A stretch of 64,000 bases of DNA from Rhodococcus sp. Leaf247 (lineage in GTDB: Bacteria > Actinomycetota > Actinomycetes > Mycobacteriales > Mycobacteriaceae): the NCBI RefSeq assembly GCF_001426185.1, contig NZ_LMRP01000004.1, positions 72,405-136,404 on the forward strand. Direction: 5' to 3'. The notes under the pieces are model-generated. The model was not told the DNA's origin, ran no database searches, and was given only the letters and a program-made list of their open reading frames with translations. Numbering within the stretch: position 1 is the first letter of the stretch; each line of letters begins with the position of its first letter. This document shows positions 8,566-18,365 of the stretch, piece by piece. Made by a program: the position numbers and the translations under genes.

Positions 8566-8931
8566 TCAGGAGTCGGACGTGCCCCGCTGACGGCGAGCGG
8601 CGTCCCGTTGCTGCTGCGCGCGTTCGCGGCATCGCCGCAGGAACTCCTCGTCGGACTCCGGAGTCTGCGCGACGGCGCGGCCCGGGCGGACGTCGTACTC
8701 GGGATAGGCGCCGGCCGGTCGCTTCCTGCCGGCGTCGGGTCCACCCCAGATGCCGCCACCCACGGGTCGTCCCGCGGCGAGCCACGCGATGGATCCGGCG
8801 AGGGGGAGAAAGACGACCAGGAGGAGCCAGACAGTCTTGGGTAGGTGGCGTATCCCGCCCTCGTCCGCGGTGATCACGTCGATCAGGCAGAAGATCCACA
8901 GCACTGCGATGAGCAAGCCGAGATAGGGCAC
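8566..8931 (-). CDS. Small membrane protein with PLD-nuclease N-terminal-type domain (PLDc_N)
   Basis: 121 residues. Two hydrophobic helices (about 3-20 LGLLIAVLWIFCLIDVI and 31-51 TVWLLLVVFLPLAGSIAWL) enclose a short loop with PKTVW. This is the PLDc_N membrane module common in actinobacteria. A charged, Arg/Gln-rich cytosolic tail follows. The stop is 38 bp upstream of the ABC exporter genes on the same strand, so it may be co-transcribed with them. Function is unknown. Confidence 0.75.
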   Translation of the reverse strand: MPYLGLLIAVLWIFCLIDVITADEGGIRHLPKTVWLLLVVFLPLAGSIAWLAAGRPVGGGIWGGPDAGRKRPAGAYPEYDVRPGRAVAQTPESDEEFLRRCRERAQQQRDAARRQRGTSDS

Positions 8932-9107
8932 GCGCAGGTCCTCACGCTAGGTGCGGTCCGCACCTCCCGTAGTTCGCACCTCGGGCGGAGACCGCGCAGT
9001 CTGTTGTCGCGGACACCATAGCGTGCACCGTTGCTCGCGTCACCCCGTAATGCCCCGTCGCACGGTCCGACAGTTCCGAATCTTCCCTGTGGATGCACGG
9101 CATCCGG

Positions 9108-9133
9108 GTTTCCCGAACGCGACGTCCGGGCAA
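9108..9133 (+). promoter_or_regulatory. SigF-like promoter upstream of usfY
   Basis: GTTT at 9108-9111 is followed after 16 bases by GGGCAA at 9128-9133. The mycobacterial SigF consensus is GTTT-N15-17-GGGTA, so one base of the -10 box differs. The start codon of usfY lies 35 bp downstream. UsfY is a known member of SigF neighbourhoods. Confidence 0.5.
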
Positions 9134-9167
9134 TCATGCACCTGAAGATGAACGAAGGGACACCGTC

Positions 9168-9464
9168 ATGGTTCATCAGAACGAGAACGAACAACCCCAG
9201 GACTTCGCCCGCACCACCAGGGCGCACGCGGGCGAGGCCATCACGGACAGTCGGGCATGGCCCGGGTACATCCTCATCGCACTCGGCCTGATGTCCTTGG
9301 GTCTGACGCTGACTGCTGCCGGTGGCGGCTTCGAGGGGTGGGTGCTGATCGCCGGTATCGCGTGCCCCGTTCTGCTGCTCGCCGGACTCGCGCTGGTACT
9401 GCTCGAACGCAAGCGTGTCAAAGCTGCTGAGGGCAAGTCCCTCCTCGATCCCGGTGGTCACTGA
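9168..9464 (+). CDS. usfY: UsfY-like membrane protein
   Basis: A 98-residue protein from ATG 9168 (GAAGGGA upstream). The segment ARTTRAHAGEAITDS, then WPGYILIALG, matches what I recall of mycobacterial UsfY (RTTRPLAGESLID, then HWPGYLLI). Two transmembrane helices follow (about 38-57 and 62-83), then a basic end. In M. tuberculosis usfY lies beside the sigF operon. The biochemical role is unknown. A SigF-like promoter lies just upstream, and the 3' end overlaps the next gene by about 50 bp. Confidence 0.7.
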   Translation: MVHQNENEQPQDFARTTRAHAGEAITDSRAWPGYILIALGLMSLGLTLTAAGGGFEGWVLIAGIACPVLLLAGLALVLLERKRVKAAEGKSLLDPGGH

Positions 9465-10263
9465 CCACGAGTCCTTCTCGGGTCCCGCGACCGCGGGACC
9501 CGATGTCGTCGTGCCCGCAGACGCTCGGCGTCGGCCGGTCGCGCCGAGATCCGGGGTATCCGTCGGCGTGGACACACCGTCGACGCGATCCGAGTACCTG
9601 ACTCTGTGGTCCGACCTGCACGGCGGCTACGACGCGTCGTCGTCACGCATGGTCCGCGGATGGTTGACCCTGAGTTACGTCCTGGCGCGCCCACTGGCCC
9701 GCGCCGGTGTGGCCCCGAACGCGGTCACTGCGGTCGGTGTCGTCTTCGCCGTCATCGCGTTGTCGACCGCCGGCGCCGGGTCCTGGGGTGCCGGCAGCGC
9801 GGCCCTTCTCCTGATCGCGTCGGCCCTCGTGGACAGCCTGGACGGTGCGGTCGCCCTGCTACGAGGCCGTTCCTCGGCGTTCGGGTACGTCGCGGACTCC
9901 GTCGCGGACCGCCTGTCGGACATGCTGGCCTTCGCCATCCTGGCTGCTCTGGGAGCGCCGGTTCCACTCGTGGTGGCCGTGGCCGTCCTCACCCTCCTGC
10001 ACGAGACGGCGAGAGCCCGTGCGGTCTCGGCGGGCATGACGAGCATCGGCGTCGTCACCGTCTGGGAGCGCCCGTCGCGCGTCATCGCCGTGGTGGTCAC
10101 CCTGCTGGGCAGTGCGATGGTCGACGACACCACGGTGTTCGCGACCATCGGCGTCGGGGTCGCCGTCCTGCTGGCCGTCGTCGGCTTCAGCCAACTCGTC
10201 GTGACGATCCATCACGCGCTCAGGGCCCTTCCTGCGCCTCGACCCGGTCGCACTCGAGGGTGA
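9415..10263 (+). CDS. CDP-alcohol phosphatidyltransferase family membrane enzyme
   Basis: Up to 282 residues. The CDP-alcohol phosphotransferase motif is DSLDGAVALLRGRSSAFG, then YVADSVADR, with all four aspartates and both glycines. The Arg of the usual DGxxAR is Leu, a variation I have seen in other actinobacterial members. Several transmembrane helices follow. The enzyme should move a phospho-alcohol from a CDP-activated donor to a lipid or inositol-type acceptor at the membrane; the substrate is unknown. The start is uncertain: GTG 9415 overlaps usfY by 50 bp, while an in-frame GTG at 9568 would remove a low-complexity N-terminus. The 3' end overlaps the convergent yihY-type gene by 44 bp. 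Confidence 0.8.
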   Translation: MSKLLRASPSSIPVVTDHESFSGPATAGPDVVVPADARRRPVAPRSGVSVGVDTPSTRSEYLTLWSDLHGGYDASSSRMVRGWLTLSYVLARPLARAGVAPNAVTAVGVVFAVIALSTAGAGSWGAGSAALLLIASALVDSLDGAVALLRGRSSAFGYVADSVADRLSDMLAFAILAALGAPVPLVVAVAVLTLLHETARARAVSAGMTSIGVVTVWERPSRVIAVVVTLLGSAMVDDTTVFATIGVGVAVLLAVVGFSQLVVTIHHALRALPAPRPGRTRG

Positions 10264-11059
10264 ACACCCATCCGACGATGACGATGATGTGCAACAGGAA
10301 CAGCCACAGCACGGTGGCCACCGCTGCTCCGACGGGTTCGAGCCCTCCGAACGGCCCGGACCAGTCGATGGGTATCGCCAGGAACAGAACGTAACCCTGC
10401 AGGAAGCCCGACACGAACGAGGCCGTCGTCAGGGCGCCGATCACGACGGCGCCCCACGACAGCGACGTCGGCGCCACGACGCGGAATGTCCATCCGATCG
10501 GGACGGACAGGACGAGCCAGATCGTCACGAATCCCAGCCACACCCGGAATGCTCCCGCGCCGACACCCCCGGTCACCGATGACAGAGCCGAGCCGACTGC
10601 CAACACGGGAATGGTCAACAACGGGGTCACGACGAGGACGGGAAGCGACGATGCTCGCCCGCGCCATCCGATGAAGTTCTCCTTCTTCGGCTCGTACACC
10701 AGTAGAGCCCGACGCATTCCCTCGCCATAGAACGTCGCGGGAAGAATGGCGACCAGGATGCCGATCCACCCGATGTGCACGCCCGCATCGAACAGCGTCC
10801 TGACCGCGTCCGGCGCTCCGGCTGCCCCGGGGAGCAGCCCGGCGATGTCCTCGCCGTAGCGGACGACGGTGGTGTCACCGAGCAGCAAGGCCGTCGATCG
10901 GAGCCCCAGTAGCAGCATCGGCACCAGCGCGATGCCGCCGTAGAACGTGATGCCCGCCGCGACCAGTGCGGTGTCGCGTGCCGCGAGGCGGCGCTTCATG
11001 CCGGCCGCGATCTCCGACCGCTCCTGCACTATCCGGACTGCGGTACGGGTTCCGGCCAT
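10220..11059 (-). CDS. YihY/BrkB-family inner membrane protein
   Basis: 279 residues with about six hydrophobic helices. It carries family features such as ALVAAGITFYGGIALVPML near residue 30 and IVGWVFTLECDRV near the C-terminus. YihY/BrkB proteins are integral membrane proteins of unsettled function. It is convergent with, and overlaps, the CDP-alcohol transferase. Its ATG lies only about 9 bases after a SigF-like -10 box, which would give a leaderless or nearly leaderless mRNA. Confidence 0.85.
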   Translation of the reverse strand: MAGTRTAVRIVQERSEIAAGMKRRLAARDTALVAAGITFYGGIALVPMLLLGLRSTALLLGDTTVVRYGEDIAGLLPGAAGAPDAVRTLFDAGVHIGWIGILVAILPATFYGEGMRRALLVYEPKKENFIGWRGRASSLPVLVVTPLLTIPVLAVGSALSSVTGGVGAGAFRVWLGFVTIWLVLSVPIGWTFRVVAPTSLSWGAVVIGALTTASFVSGFLQGYVLFLAIPIDWSGPFGGLEPVGAAVATVLWLFLLHIIVIVGWVFTLECDRVEAQEGP

Positions 11060-11067
11060 CCTGCGTC

Positions 11068-11094
11068 TTTACCCGATGCGTCACATGCTCAACC
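11068..11094 (-). promoter_or_regulatory. SigF-like promoter of the yihY-type gene
   Basis: On the minus strand GGTTG (11094-11090) is followed after 15 bases by GGGTAAA (11074-11068). This differs from the SigF consensus GGTTT-N15-17-GGGTA by one base in the -35 box. The gene starts at 11059. Confidence 0.5.
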
Positions 11095-11100
11095 TGCGCC

Positions 11101-11125
11101 GTTTCGTGGCTGCCCGGGCGGGGTA
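11101..11125 (+). promoter_or_regulatory. SigF-like promoter of glgX
   Basis: GTTT (11101-11104), 16 bases, GGGTA (11121-11125): a full match to the mycobacterial SigF consensus core. It points towards glgX (GTG 11164). It is divergent from, and adjacent to, the SigF-like promoter of the yihY-type gene. Confidence 0.6.
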
Positions 11126-11163
11126 AGTGGCATCCAGTCCCTCCAACAGAACTGGTGCCACAC

Positions 11164-13209
<2,046 letters not shown>

Positions 13210-13219
13210 CCGGCTGCGG

Positions 13220-13252
13220 TGAGCCCCGGTCGTCGTCGACGGCCGGGGCTCA
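13220..13252. terminator. Bidirectional terminator-like hairpin between glgX and the double TetR gene
   Basis: TGAGCCCCGG (13220-13229) pairs perfectly with CCGGGGCTCA (13243-13252) across a 13-base loop. It covers the stop codon of the convergent TetR gene. No strong T-run follows on either strand. Confidence 0.6.
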
Positions 13253-14371
13253 CTGCTGTGATCCCACGTCGAGCAGTGCGTCGACAATCGTCGACACGGT
13301 CGCCGCGTCGGTGGTGCGGGACATGTCGTCGATGACGGTGAACGCCGCTTCCACCAGGAACGAGACCTCGGCTCGGCGTCGCTGCGGGTCGACGAGTCGG
13401 ACGAGATGGACCCACTCGGCGTGGTCCTGTCGGATCATGTGCGCGAGTCGTCGACGGATCTCGGGATCGTGCTGGTGCACATGGCTTCTCATGACGCGGA
13501 GTCCTGGTGACCGCGAAGCGTCGAGGGTGCGCAGCGCCACCAGTGTCCGCACTGCCTGTAGCGGGTCGTCCGTGTCGGACAGGACGTGCGCCGTCGTCTC
13601 CGCGTTCCGCCGCGCTGCTCCGAGACACGCTTCCGCCAGCACGGCCGCCTTGCTTCCGAAATACCGGTACACGCTCGACGGTGCCAGGTCGACGGACGAT
13701 GCGATGTCGGCCATGGTCACCTCGGACGCATCCCGTGTGGCGAAGAGTTCCGTGGCCGAGCGCACCAACGCCTCGCGCTTGCCCACGGCGCCGATTCCTC
13801 GTGCCGTCGGGCCGACGGCGGTCGAGCGGCGGGGCAGTGGCGTCGCCAGCATCCGGGAAGCTGCGTCGTCGAGCAGGTGCGTGATTGCGCCGGCCGCGAG
13901 GCTCGTGCGATGGGTGCCGATGCTGGACATCATCGACAGCAGAGACGTCGTGACGTCCTGCAGCGCCGAGGAATCGACGTCGGGACGTGCCGAGGCGACT
14001 CGACGCTCGACTGCCCGTCTCACCGATCCGAGTGCCGCGTCGACGGCAGTCCGATCGTGTTGGTTCAGATTCCGTCGATCCCGTCTGAGCGTGCCCAGAG
14101 ATCGGCGGACCGCGACGGCACCGGCCGCGACGGTGTCGAGTGTCGCCGGTGTGTGCACCTGCACCGGCCGGGCGAGCCTGCGCGCGGCGTCGAGGTGCAC
14201 CGCCCGCAACACGTCGTACTTCGTGTCGAAGTGTCGGTACACCGACGGCCCCGTCGTGCCGACCGCCGCCGCGATGTCGTCCATTCCGACTGCGCCGTAA
14301 CCACGTTCACCGAAGAGGTCTGCCGCGACGCGGGCCAGTGCGCGCCCTCGCGGGGAGAGCTGCCCCGTCAC
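13250..14371 (-). CDS. Tandem TetR regulator (two TetR DNA-binding domains in one chain)
   Basis: 373 residues from a GTG at 14371 that overlaps the modC stop by four bases (GTGA). Two TetR helix-turn-helix domains are visible: about residues 18-55 (MDDIAAAVGTTGPSVYRHF) and about 210-250 (MADIASSVDLAPSSVYRYF). Each is followed by an all-alpha effector-type region, so the protein is a fused TetR dimer rather than a usual 200-residue monomer. Regulatory targets are unknown. Translational coupling to a molybdate transporter hints at a link to molybdate or to a Mo-enzyme pathway, but it could simply be a passenger. Confidence 0.88.
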   Translation of the reverse strand: MTGQLSPRGRALARVAADLFGERGYGAVGMDDIAAAVGTTGPSVYRHFDTKYDVLRAVHLDAARRLARPVQVHTPATLDTVAAGAVAVRRSLGTLRRDRRNLNQHDRTAVDAALGSVRRAVERRVASARPDVDSSALQDVTTSLLSMMSSIGTHRTSLAAGAITHLLDDAASRMLATPLPRRSTAVGPTARGIGAVGKREALVRSATELFATRDASEVTMADIASSVDLAPSSVYRYFGSKAAVLAEACLGAARRNAETTAHVLSDTDDPLQAVRTLVALRTLDASRSPGLRVMRSHVHQHDPEIRRRLAHMIRQDHAEWVHLVRLVDPQRRRAEVSFLVEAAFTVIDDMSRTTDAATVSTIVDALLDVGSQQ

Positions 14372-15477
14372 GGGTCGAGGCGAGCGTGCGGATCCCGCGC
14401 CCGGTGCAGGGCTACCTCCCCGGCTTTCACGACGAAGAACACCCTGCGTCCGGGAACGAGGTCGAGTTCCGTCGCAGCCGCGACGGTCACGTCCGCATGC
14501 AGTGGACGAAGACCGCCCGTCGACACGGAAGTGATGCGGACGGACGCACCCGTCGATTCCACGTGGTCGATCTCCACCGGGAGGACGTTGCGCGGACTAC
14601 CGACGGGCGCGTCGACGAAGACTGCCACCGCCGTCGGGTGCAGGAGCGCGACACCCGCCGACCCGGTCACGACGGGCTCGTCGGTATGTCCCCGGATATC
14701 CGTGCCCGACGCGGTGGTCAGGACATCGGGAGCGGTGAAGCGCCCCTCGATCGAGTTGACCCCGGCGATCGTCGCCGCGAAGGTGCTGCGCGGAGCCCGC
14801 AACACGTCGTGCACCGTTCCTGTCTCGACCACGCGACCGTTCTCGACGACCGCGACACGATGGGCGAGGGTGAGAGCGTCCACCTGGTCGTGCGTCACCA
14901 GCACCGTCGTTCGCGAAGTCTCCTGCAGAACCTCGCGCAGCACGCGGCGCATCATCGGGGCGGAGTCCGCGTCGAGTGCCGCGAAAGGCTCGTCGAGCAA
15001 CAGCACGTCCGGATCCGCCGCGAGCGCGCGTGCGAGGGCGACACGCTGGGCCTGACCGCCCGACAGTTCCCGAGGCCGTCGATCGGCGAGGTCGAGAGCA
15101 CCGACGGTGTCGAGTCGGTCCCGGGCGATGCGGATGCTGCGTGCACGACCGTCGCCGCGTGAGCGGGGTGCGAACGCCACGTTCTGCAGAACGTCGAGGT
15201 GCGGGAACAGGAGCGGATCCTGCGCGAGGAGAGCGACCCGGCGACGGTGCGGCGGAACATAGTGTCCACTACCGGTATCGGTCAGCATGCGGGCGCCGAT
15301 CCGCACCGTCCCCTCGTCCGGACGGACGAGCCCCGCGGCGAACGCCAGCAGCGTCGACTTGCCCGCGCCGTTCGGTCCGAGCAGGGCAGTCACAGCACCG
15401 GACGGCACGGTCACCGTGAGGTCGACGCCGCGGGCGCTGGACCGGGCGTCGACGTGCAACGAGAGGTCCTCCGTCAC
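14368..15477 (-). CDS. modC: Molybdate ABC transporter ATPase ModC
   Basis: 369 residues. It has Walker A (GPNGAGKST), signature ([15 protein letters not shown]), Walker B ([12 protein letters not shown]) and H-loop (VLVTHDQ). A C-terminal region from about residue 280 ([19 protein letters not shown]) fits a TOBE oxyanion-binding domain, as in ModC and CysA. It energises uptake of molybdate or tungstate. Its start overlaps the modB stop by four bases and its stop overlaps the double TetR start, giving tight coupling. Length is normal for ModC. Confidence 0.88.
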   Translation of the reverse strand: MTEDLSLHVDARSSARGVDLTVTVPSGAVTALLGPNGAGKSTLLAFAAGLVRPDEGTVRIGARMLTDTGSGHYVPPHRRRVALLAQDPLLFPHLDVLQNVAFAPRSRGDGRARSIRIARDRLDTVGALDLADRRPRELSGGQAQRVALARALAADPDVLLLDEPFAALDADSAPMMRRVLREVLQETSRTTVLVTHDQVDALTLAHRVAVVENGRVVETGTVHDVLRAPRSTFAATIAGVNSIEGRFTAPDVLTTASGTDIRGHTDEPVVTGSAGVALLHPTAVAVFVDAPVGSPRNVLPVEIDHVESTGASVRITSVSTGGLRPLHADVTVAAATELDLVPGRRVFFVVKAGEVALHRARDPHARLDP

Positions 15478-16268
15478 AGCACGCCCACCGGACGTCGGCT
15501 GCGGGTGACGATCACGACCACCGCGGCGATGACGATGAGAACCAACGACAGGGCCACGGCAGCATCGGGGTCGGTCTCACGCTGGAGGTAGATCTCCAGC
15601 GGCAAGGTGCGCGTCACACCCTCGAGCGACCCGGCGAACGTGAGGGTCGCCCCGAACTCGCCCAGCGCCCGAGCGAAGGACAGGACCGCGCCCGAGACCA
15701 GAGCCGGCAGGACGAGGGGGAGCGTGACCCGGCGCAGAACCGTCGTCGGTGAGGCGCCCAGGGTGGCGGCGATGACGTCGTACCTCGTTCCTGCCGTGCG
15801 CAACGCACCCTCGAGGCTGATCACCAGGAAGGGGAGTGCGACGAAGGTCTGGGCGAGTACTACTGCCGTCGTCGTGAACGCGATGTCGATACCCCAGGCG
15901 GACAGGTGGCTACCCAGCAGTCCCCGTCGGCCGAATGTGTAGAGCAGGGCGATTCCGCCGACCACCGGGGGGAGTACCAGCGGTAGGAGCACCAGAGCGC
16001 GGATCACGGTCATGACGCGACCCGACGACCGGGCGAGGACGACGGCCATGGGCACCCCGAGAACGACGCACAGGACGGTGCTCGCCGAGGCGGTCTCCAG
16101 GCTCAGCCGCAGTGCGGCGAGTGACGATGCGGAGGTGACGAGAGCAAGGAAGCGATGCGCGTCGACGGACAGCAGCATCGCCACGAGGGGAGCCGCGATG
16201 AGCACCGTGCCCACGGCGGCCGGCGCGAGGATCCACACCGGCAGTCGAACGGACGATGTATCCGACAT
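15474..16268 (-). CDS. modB: Molybdate ABC transporter permease ModB
   Basis: 264 residues with about five to six transmembrane helices. Family signatures are [20 protein letters not shown], the EAA loop region ([20 protein letters not shown]) and the C-terminal [17 protein letters not shown] with [10 protein letters not shown], which is characteristic of ModB. It forms the membrane channel paired with ModC. Its ATG follows the TOBE-protein stop with no gap. The expected periplasmic binding protein ModA is not found beside it. Confidence 0.9.
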   Translation of the reverse strand: MSDTSSVRLPVWILAPAAVGTVLIAAPLVAMLLSVDAHRFLALVTSASSLAALRLSLETASASTVLCVVLGVPMAVVLARSSGRVMTVIRALVLLPLVLPPVVGGIALLYTFGRRGLLGSHLSAWGIDIAFTTTAVVLAQTFVALPFLVISLEGALRTAGTRYDVIAATLGASPTTVLRRVTLPLVLPALVSGAVLSFARALGEFGATLTFAGSLEGVTRTLPLEIYLQRETDPDAAVALSLVLIVIAAVVVIVTRSRRPVGVL

Positions 16269-16661
16269 TCAGGGTGTCTCGACGATGACGGTCGTGGCCT
16301 TGACGACAGCCACGGCGACACTGCCCGGTTCCAGGCCCAGAGTCCGCACCGACTCTGCGCTCATCAGAGACGTGACCGTGAACGGTCCGCATTGCATCTG
16401 CACCTCGGCCATGACGGTGTCGACGACGACGGAGGTAACCAGACCGGCCAACCGGTTTCGGGCGGAGCTGACCGTGCCGCTGGGATCGGGCGGCGCGGCG
16501 GCGCGTTCCCGCGAGTGCGCCGCGAGAGAGGCGCCGTCCACGACGGTCCGTCCGGACGAATCCTTGGAGGACGCGACGACGCCACTGTCGACCCATCGTC
16601 GGACCGTGTCGTCACTGACGCCGACCAGAGCGGCGGCGTCGCGCACGCGGAGGCCGCTCAC
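16269..16661 (-). CDS. HTH/TOBE molybdate-responsive protein (Mop-like, putative regulator)
   Basis: 130 residues from GTG 16661 (GGCGGAG 5 bases upstream). An excisionase/MerR-like helix-turn-helix (GLRVRDAAALVGVSDDTVRR, then WVDSG) leads into a C-terminal TOBE/Mop domain (RNRLAGLVTSVVVDTVMAEV onward). Such proteins bind molybdate, and the HTH suggests a ModE-like role. It is first in the operon, ending directly at the ATG of modB. Many longer in-frame extensions upstream lack domain features and were not used. Confidence 0.82.
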   Translation of the reverse strand: MSGLRVRDAAALVGVSDDTVRRWVDSGVVASSKDSSGRTVVDGASLAAHSRERAAAPPDPSGTVSSARNRLAGLVTSVVVDTVMAEVQMQCGPFTVTSLMSAESVRTLGLEPGSVAVAVVKATTVIVETP

Positions 16662-17147
16662 CGTGCTCCGCCGTGAGGCTCGGACGCAGATGCGGCGCCC
16701 GACGGTCCCTGTATCCGCATCCACGTGATGGTAGTCGGCGGGAACAGACTGCGGCGTGCCTGCGTTGTGCAGTACGACAGTGATCGGATCCATGCCCCGG
16801 GTACCACCCCATAAGCCGCTGCGAGCGGCCACTTGCCGAGAGGCGCACGGCCGACACCGTCCACGAGGCCGCCGAGCATCATGCTCGGCGGCTTTCGCGT
16901 GTGCGGAGTTCGTTTGTGACTGTCGACAGGATCGCGGGAAAACAGCGTCCAACTCGGCAAAATGGCACGTCCGGTCGGTTTTCCGTCCCACGGCGGCGCC
17001 GAGATGCCCGGTTCGAGGCTGTCCCTCGCAGCGATCGGTACGCGACCGTGACCACGGCGCACCGCAGCCGAGTGGTGAAGAACTGCAGGTGAATGGCATG
17101 ATGTGGGCGGATCGAGTGGTCGGGGCCGGCGTGAGTGGAGTTCGAGT
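16662..17147. other. 486-bp region without a supported gene, upstream of the mod operon and ldtB
   Basis: This divergent intergenic stretch should hold the mod operon promoter (minus) and the ldtB-like promoter (plus). No coding frame here resembles a protein; in particular no modA is present. The only strong structure is the hairpin at 16868-16892. No recognisable riboswitch was found. Confidence 0.6.
16868..16896 (+). terminator. Orphan intrinsic-terminator-like hairpin
   Basis: GCCGCCGAGCA pairs perfectly (11 bp) with TGCTCGGCGGC across the loop TCA, followed by TTTC on the plus strand. On the minus strand no T-run follows. No plus-strand gene lies upstream, so it may end an unannotated small transcript, or be a structured leader of the mod mRNA on the other strand. 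Confidence 0.55.
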
Positions 17148-18362
17148 ATGAGGAAGTCGTCCGGAATCGGTGGACTCGGGAAAGCGGCACTGGTCGCGTC
17201 CGTGATGGCCGTTGCGGTCTCCGTCGTCGGCTGCACGGCCGGGTCCGAAGGCGCCGCGGCTGCCCCGCCCGCACCCATCGACTCCAATCCTTTGTCGGAA
17301 CTCATGAAGCCGAAGGTCTCGCTTCCCGTCCCGGACGCCTCCGTCGGTTTCTCCCCGAGCGCTCCCGTGGCCGTCACCGTGACGGACGGGACGCTGTCCG
17401 AGGTCACCCTCGCCGACGCGGCCGGAGCGGTCGTTCCCGGCGTTCTGTCCCCGGACCGGTCGTCGTGGACCAACAACGAGCCGCTGGGGTACAACGACAC
17501 CTACACGCTCCGCACCCGCGCCTTCGGCCTCGGCGGCGAAGCCTCGTCGGTCTCCACCTTCACGACCAGCTCGCCCGACAACGTCACCAAGCCCTACCTG
17601 CTTCCGTCGGAGAACGAGATCGTCGGCATCGGTCAGCCGGTGGCCGTGCAGTTCGACGAACCCGTTCCGGACAAGATCGCCGCGCAGAACGCCATCACCG
17701 TCGTGACCGACCCGCCCGTGGAAGGCGCGTTCTACTGGGTCAACCAGAAAGAGGTGCGGTGGCGCCCGCAGAACTACTGGGCACCGGGCACCCGTGTCAC
17801 CGTGAACGTCGACGTCTTCGGCCGCGATCTCGGCGAGGGCCTCTTCGGGCAGGAGAACGCCTCCACGTCGTTCTCGATCGGAGACGCGGTGATCGCCACG
17901 GCCGACGACGACACGAAGCAGGTCACGTTCTCCGTGAACGGGGTGGACGTCAGGACGATGCCCACGTCCATGGGTAAGAACAGCACACCGACCGACAACG
18001 GCGTCTACATCATCGGCGACAAGTTCGCGTCCATGGTGATGGACTCGTCCACCTACGGAGTCGCCGTGGACTCCGCGCAGGGATACCGCACGCCGGTGGA
18101 CTGGGCCACCCGAATGTCGTACAGCGGCATCTTCTTCCATTCCGCGCCGTGGTCCGTCGGATCGCAGGGCTATTCCAACGTCAGCCACGGCTGCCTGAAT
18201 CTGAGCCCGTCGAACGCGAAGTGGGTGTACGACAACACCAAACGCGGCGACATCACCATCGTCAAGAACACGCTGGGCGGAACTCTTTCGGGCACAGACG
18301 GACTGGGCGACTGGAACATTCCGTGGGACGAGTGGAAAGCCGGTAACGCCCAGTCCGTCTGA
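17148..18362 (+). CDS. L,D-transpeptidase lipoprotein, LdtB-like
   Basis: 404 residues from ATG 17148 (GGAG 7 bases upstream). A lipoprotein signal peptide ends in the lipobox VVGC (Cys near residue 29). Immunoglobulin-like domains follow (about 60-250, e.g. SVGFSPSAPVAVTVTDGTL), then the YkuD catalytic domain with the active-site motif SHGCLNLSPSNAKW. It makes 3-3 cross-links in peptidoglycan outside the membrane. Domain order and length match mycobacterial LdtB (Rv2518c). It is convergent with an M23 peptidase, only 3 bp apart. Confidence 0.92.
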   Translation: MRKSSGIGGLGKAALVASVMAVAVSVVGCTAGSEGAAAAPPAPIDSNPLSELMKPKVSLPVPDASVGFSPSAPVAVTVTDGTLSEVTLADAAGAVVPGVLSPDRSSWTNNEPLGYNDTYTLRTRAFGLGGEASSVSTFTTSSPDNVTKPYLLPSENEIVGIGQPVAVQFDEPVPDKIAAQNAITVVTDPPVEGAFYWVNQKEVRWRPQNYWAPGTRVTVNVDVFGRDLGEGLFGQENASTSFSIGDAVIATADDDTKQVTFSVNGVDVRTMPTSMGKNSTPTDNGVYIIGDKFASMVMDSSTYGVAVDSAQGYRTPVDWATRMSYSGIFFHSAPWSVGSQGYSNVSHGCLNLSPSNAKWVYDNTKRGDITIVKNTLGGTLSGTDGLGDWNIPWDEWKAGNAQSV

Positions 18363-18365
18363 GCC

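Noticed and set aside
9606-10394. 262-codon plus-strand frame over the CDP-alcohol gene
   Set aside because: It is Arg/Gly-rich with no domain, and lies out of frame with the DG-x-A motif protein.
16662-17147. A remnant of modA or a molybdenum-cofactor riboswitch
   Set aside because: No frame resembles a binding protein and no known Moco RNA consensus was recognised.
16269-18188. A 639-codon minus-strand frame across the mod regulator and ldtB
   Set aside because: Only its last 130 codons carry HTH/TOBE motifs. The rest is antisense to the LdtB-like gene, which has a clear lipobox and catalytic site.
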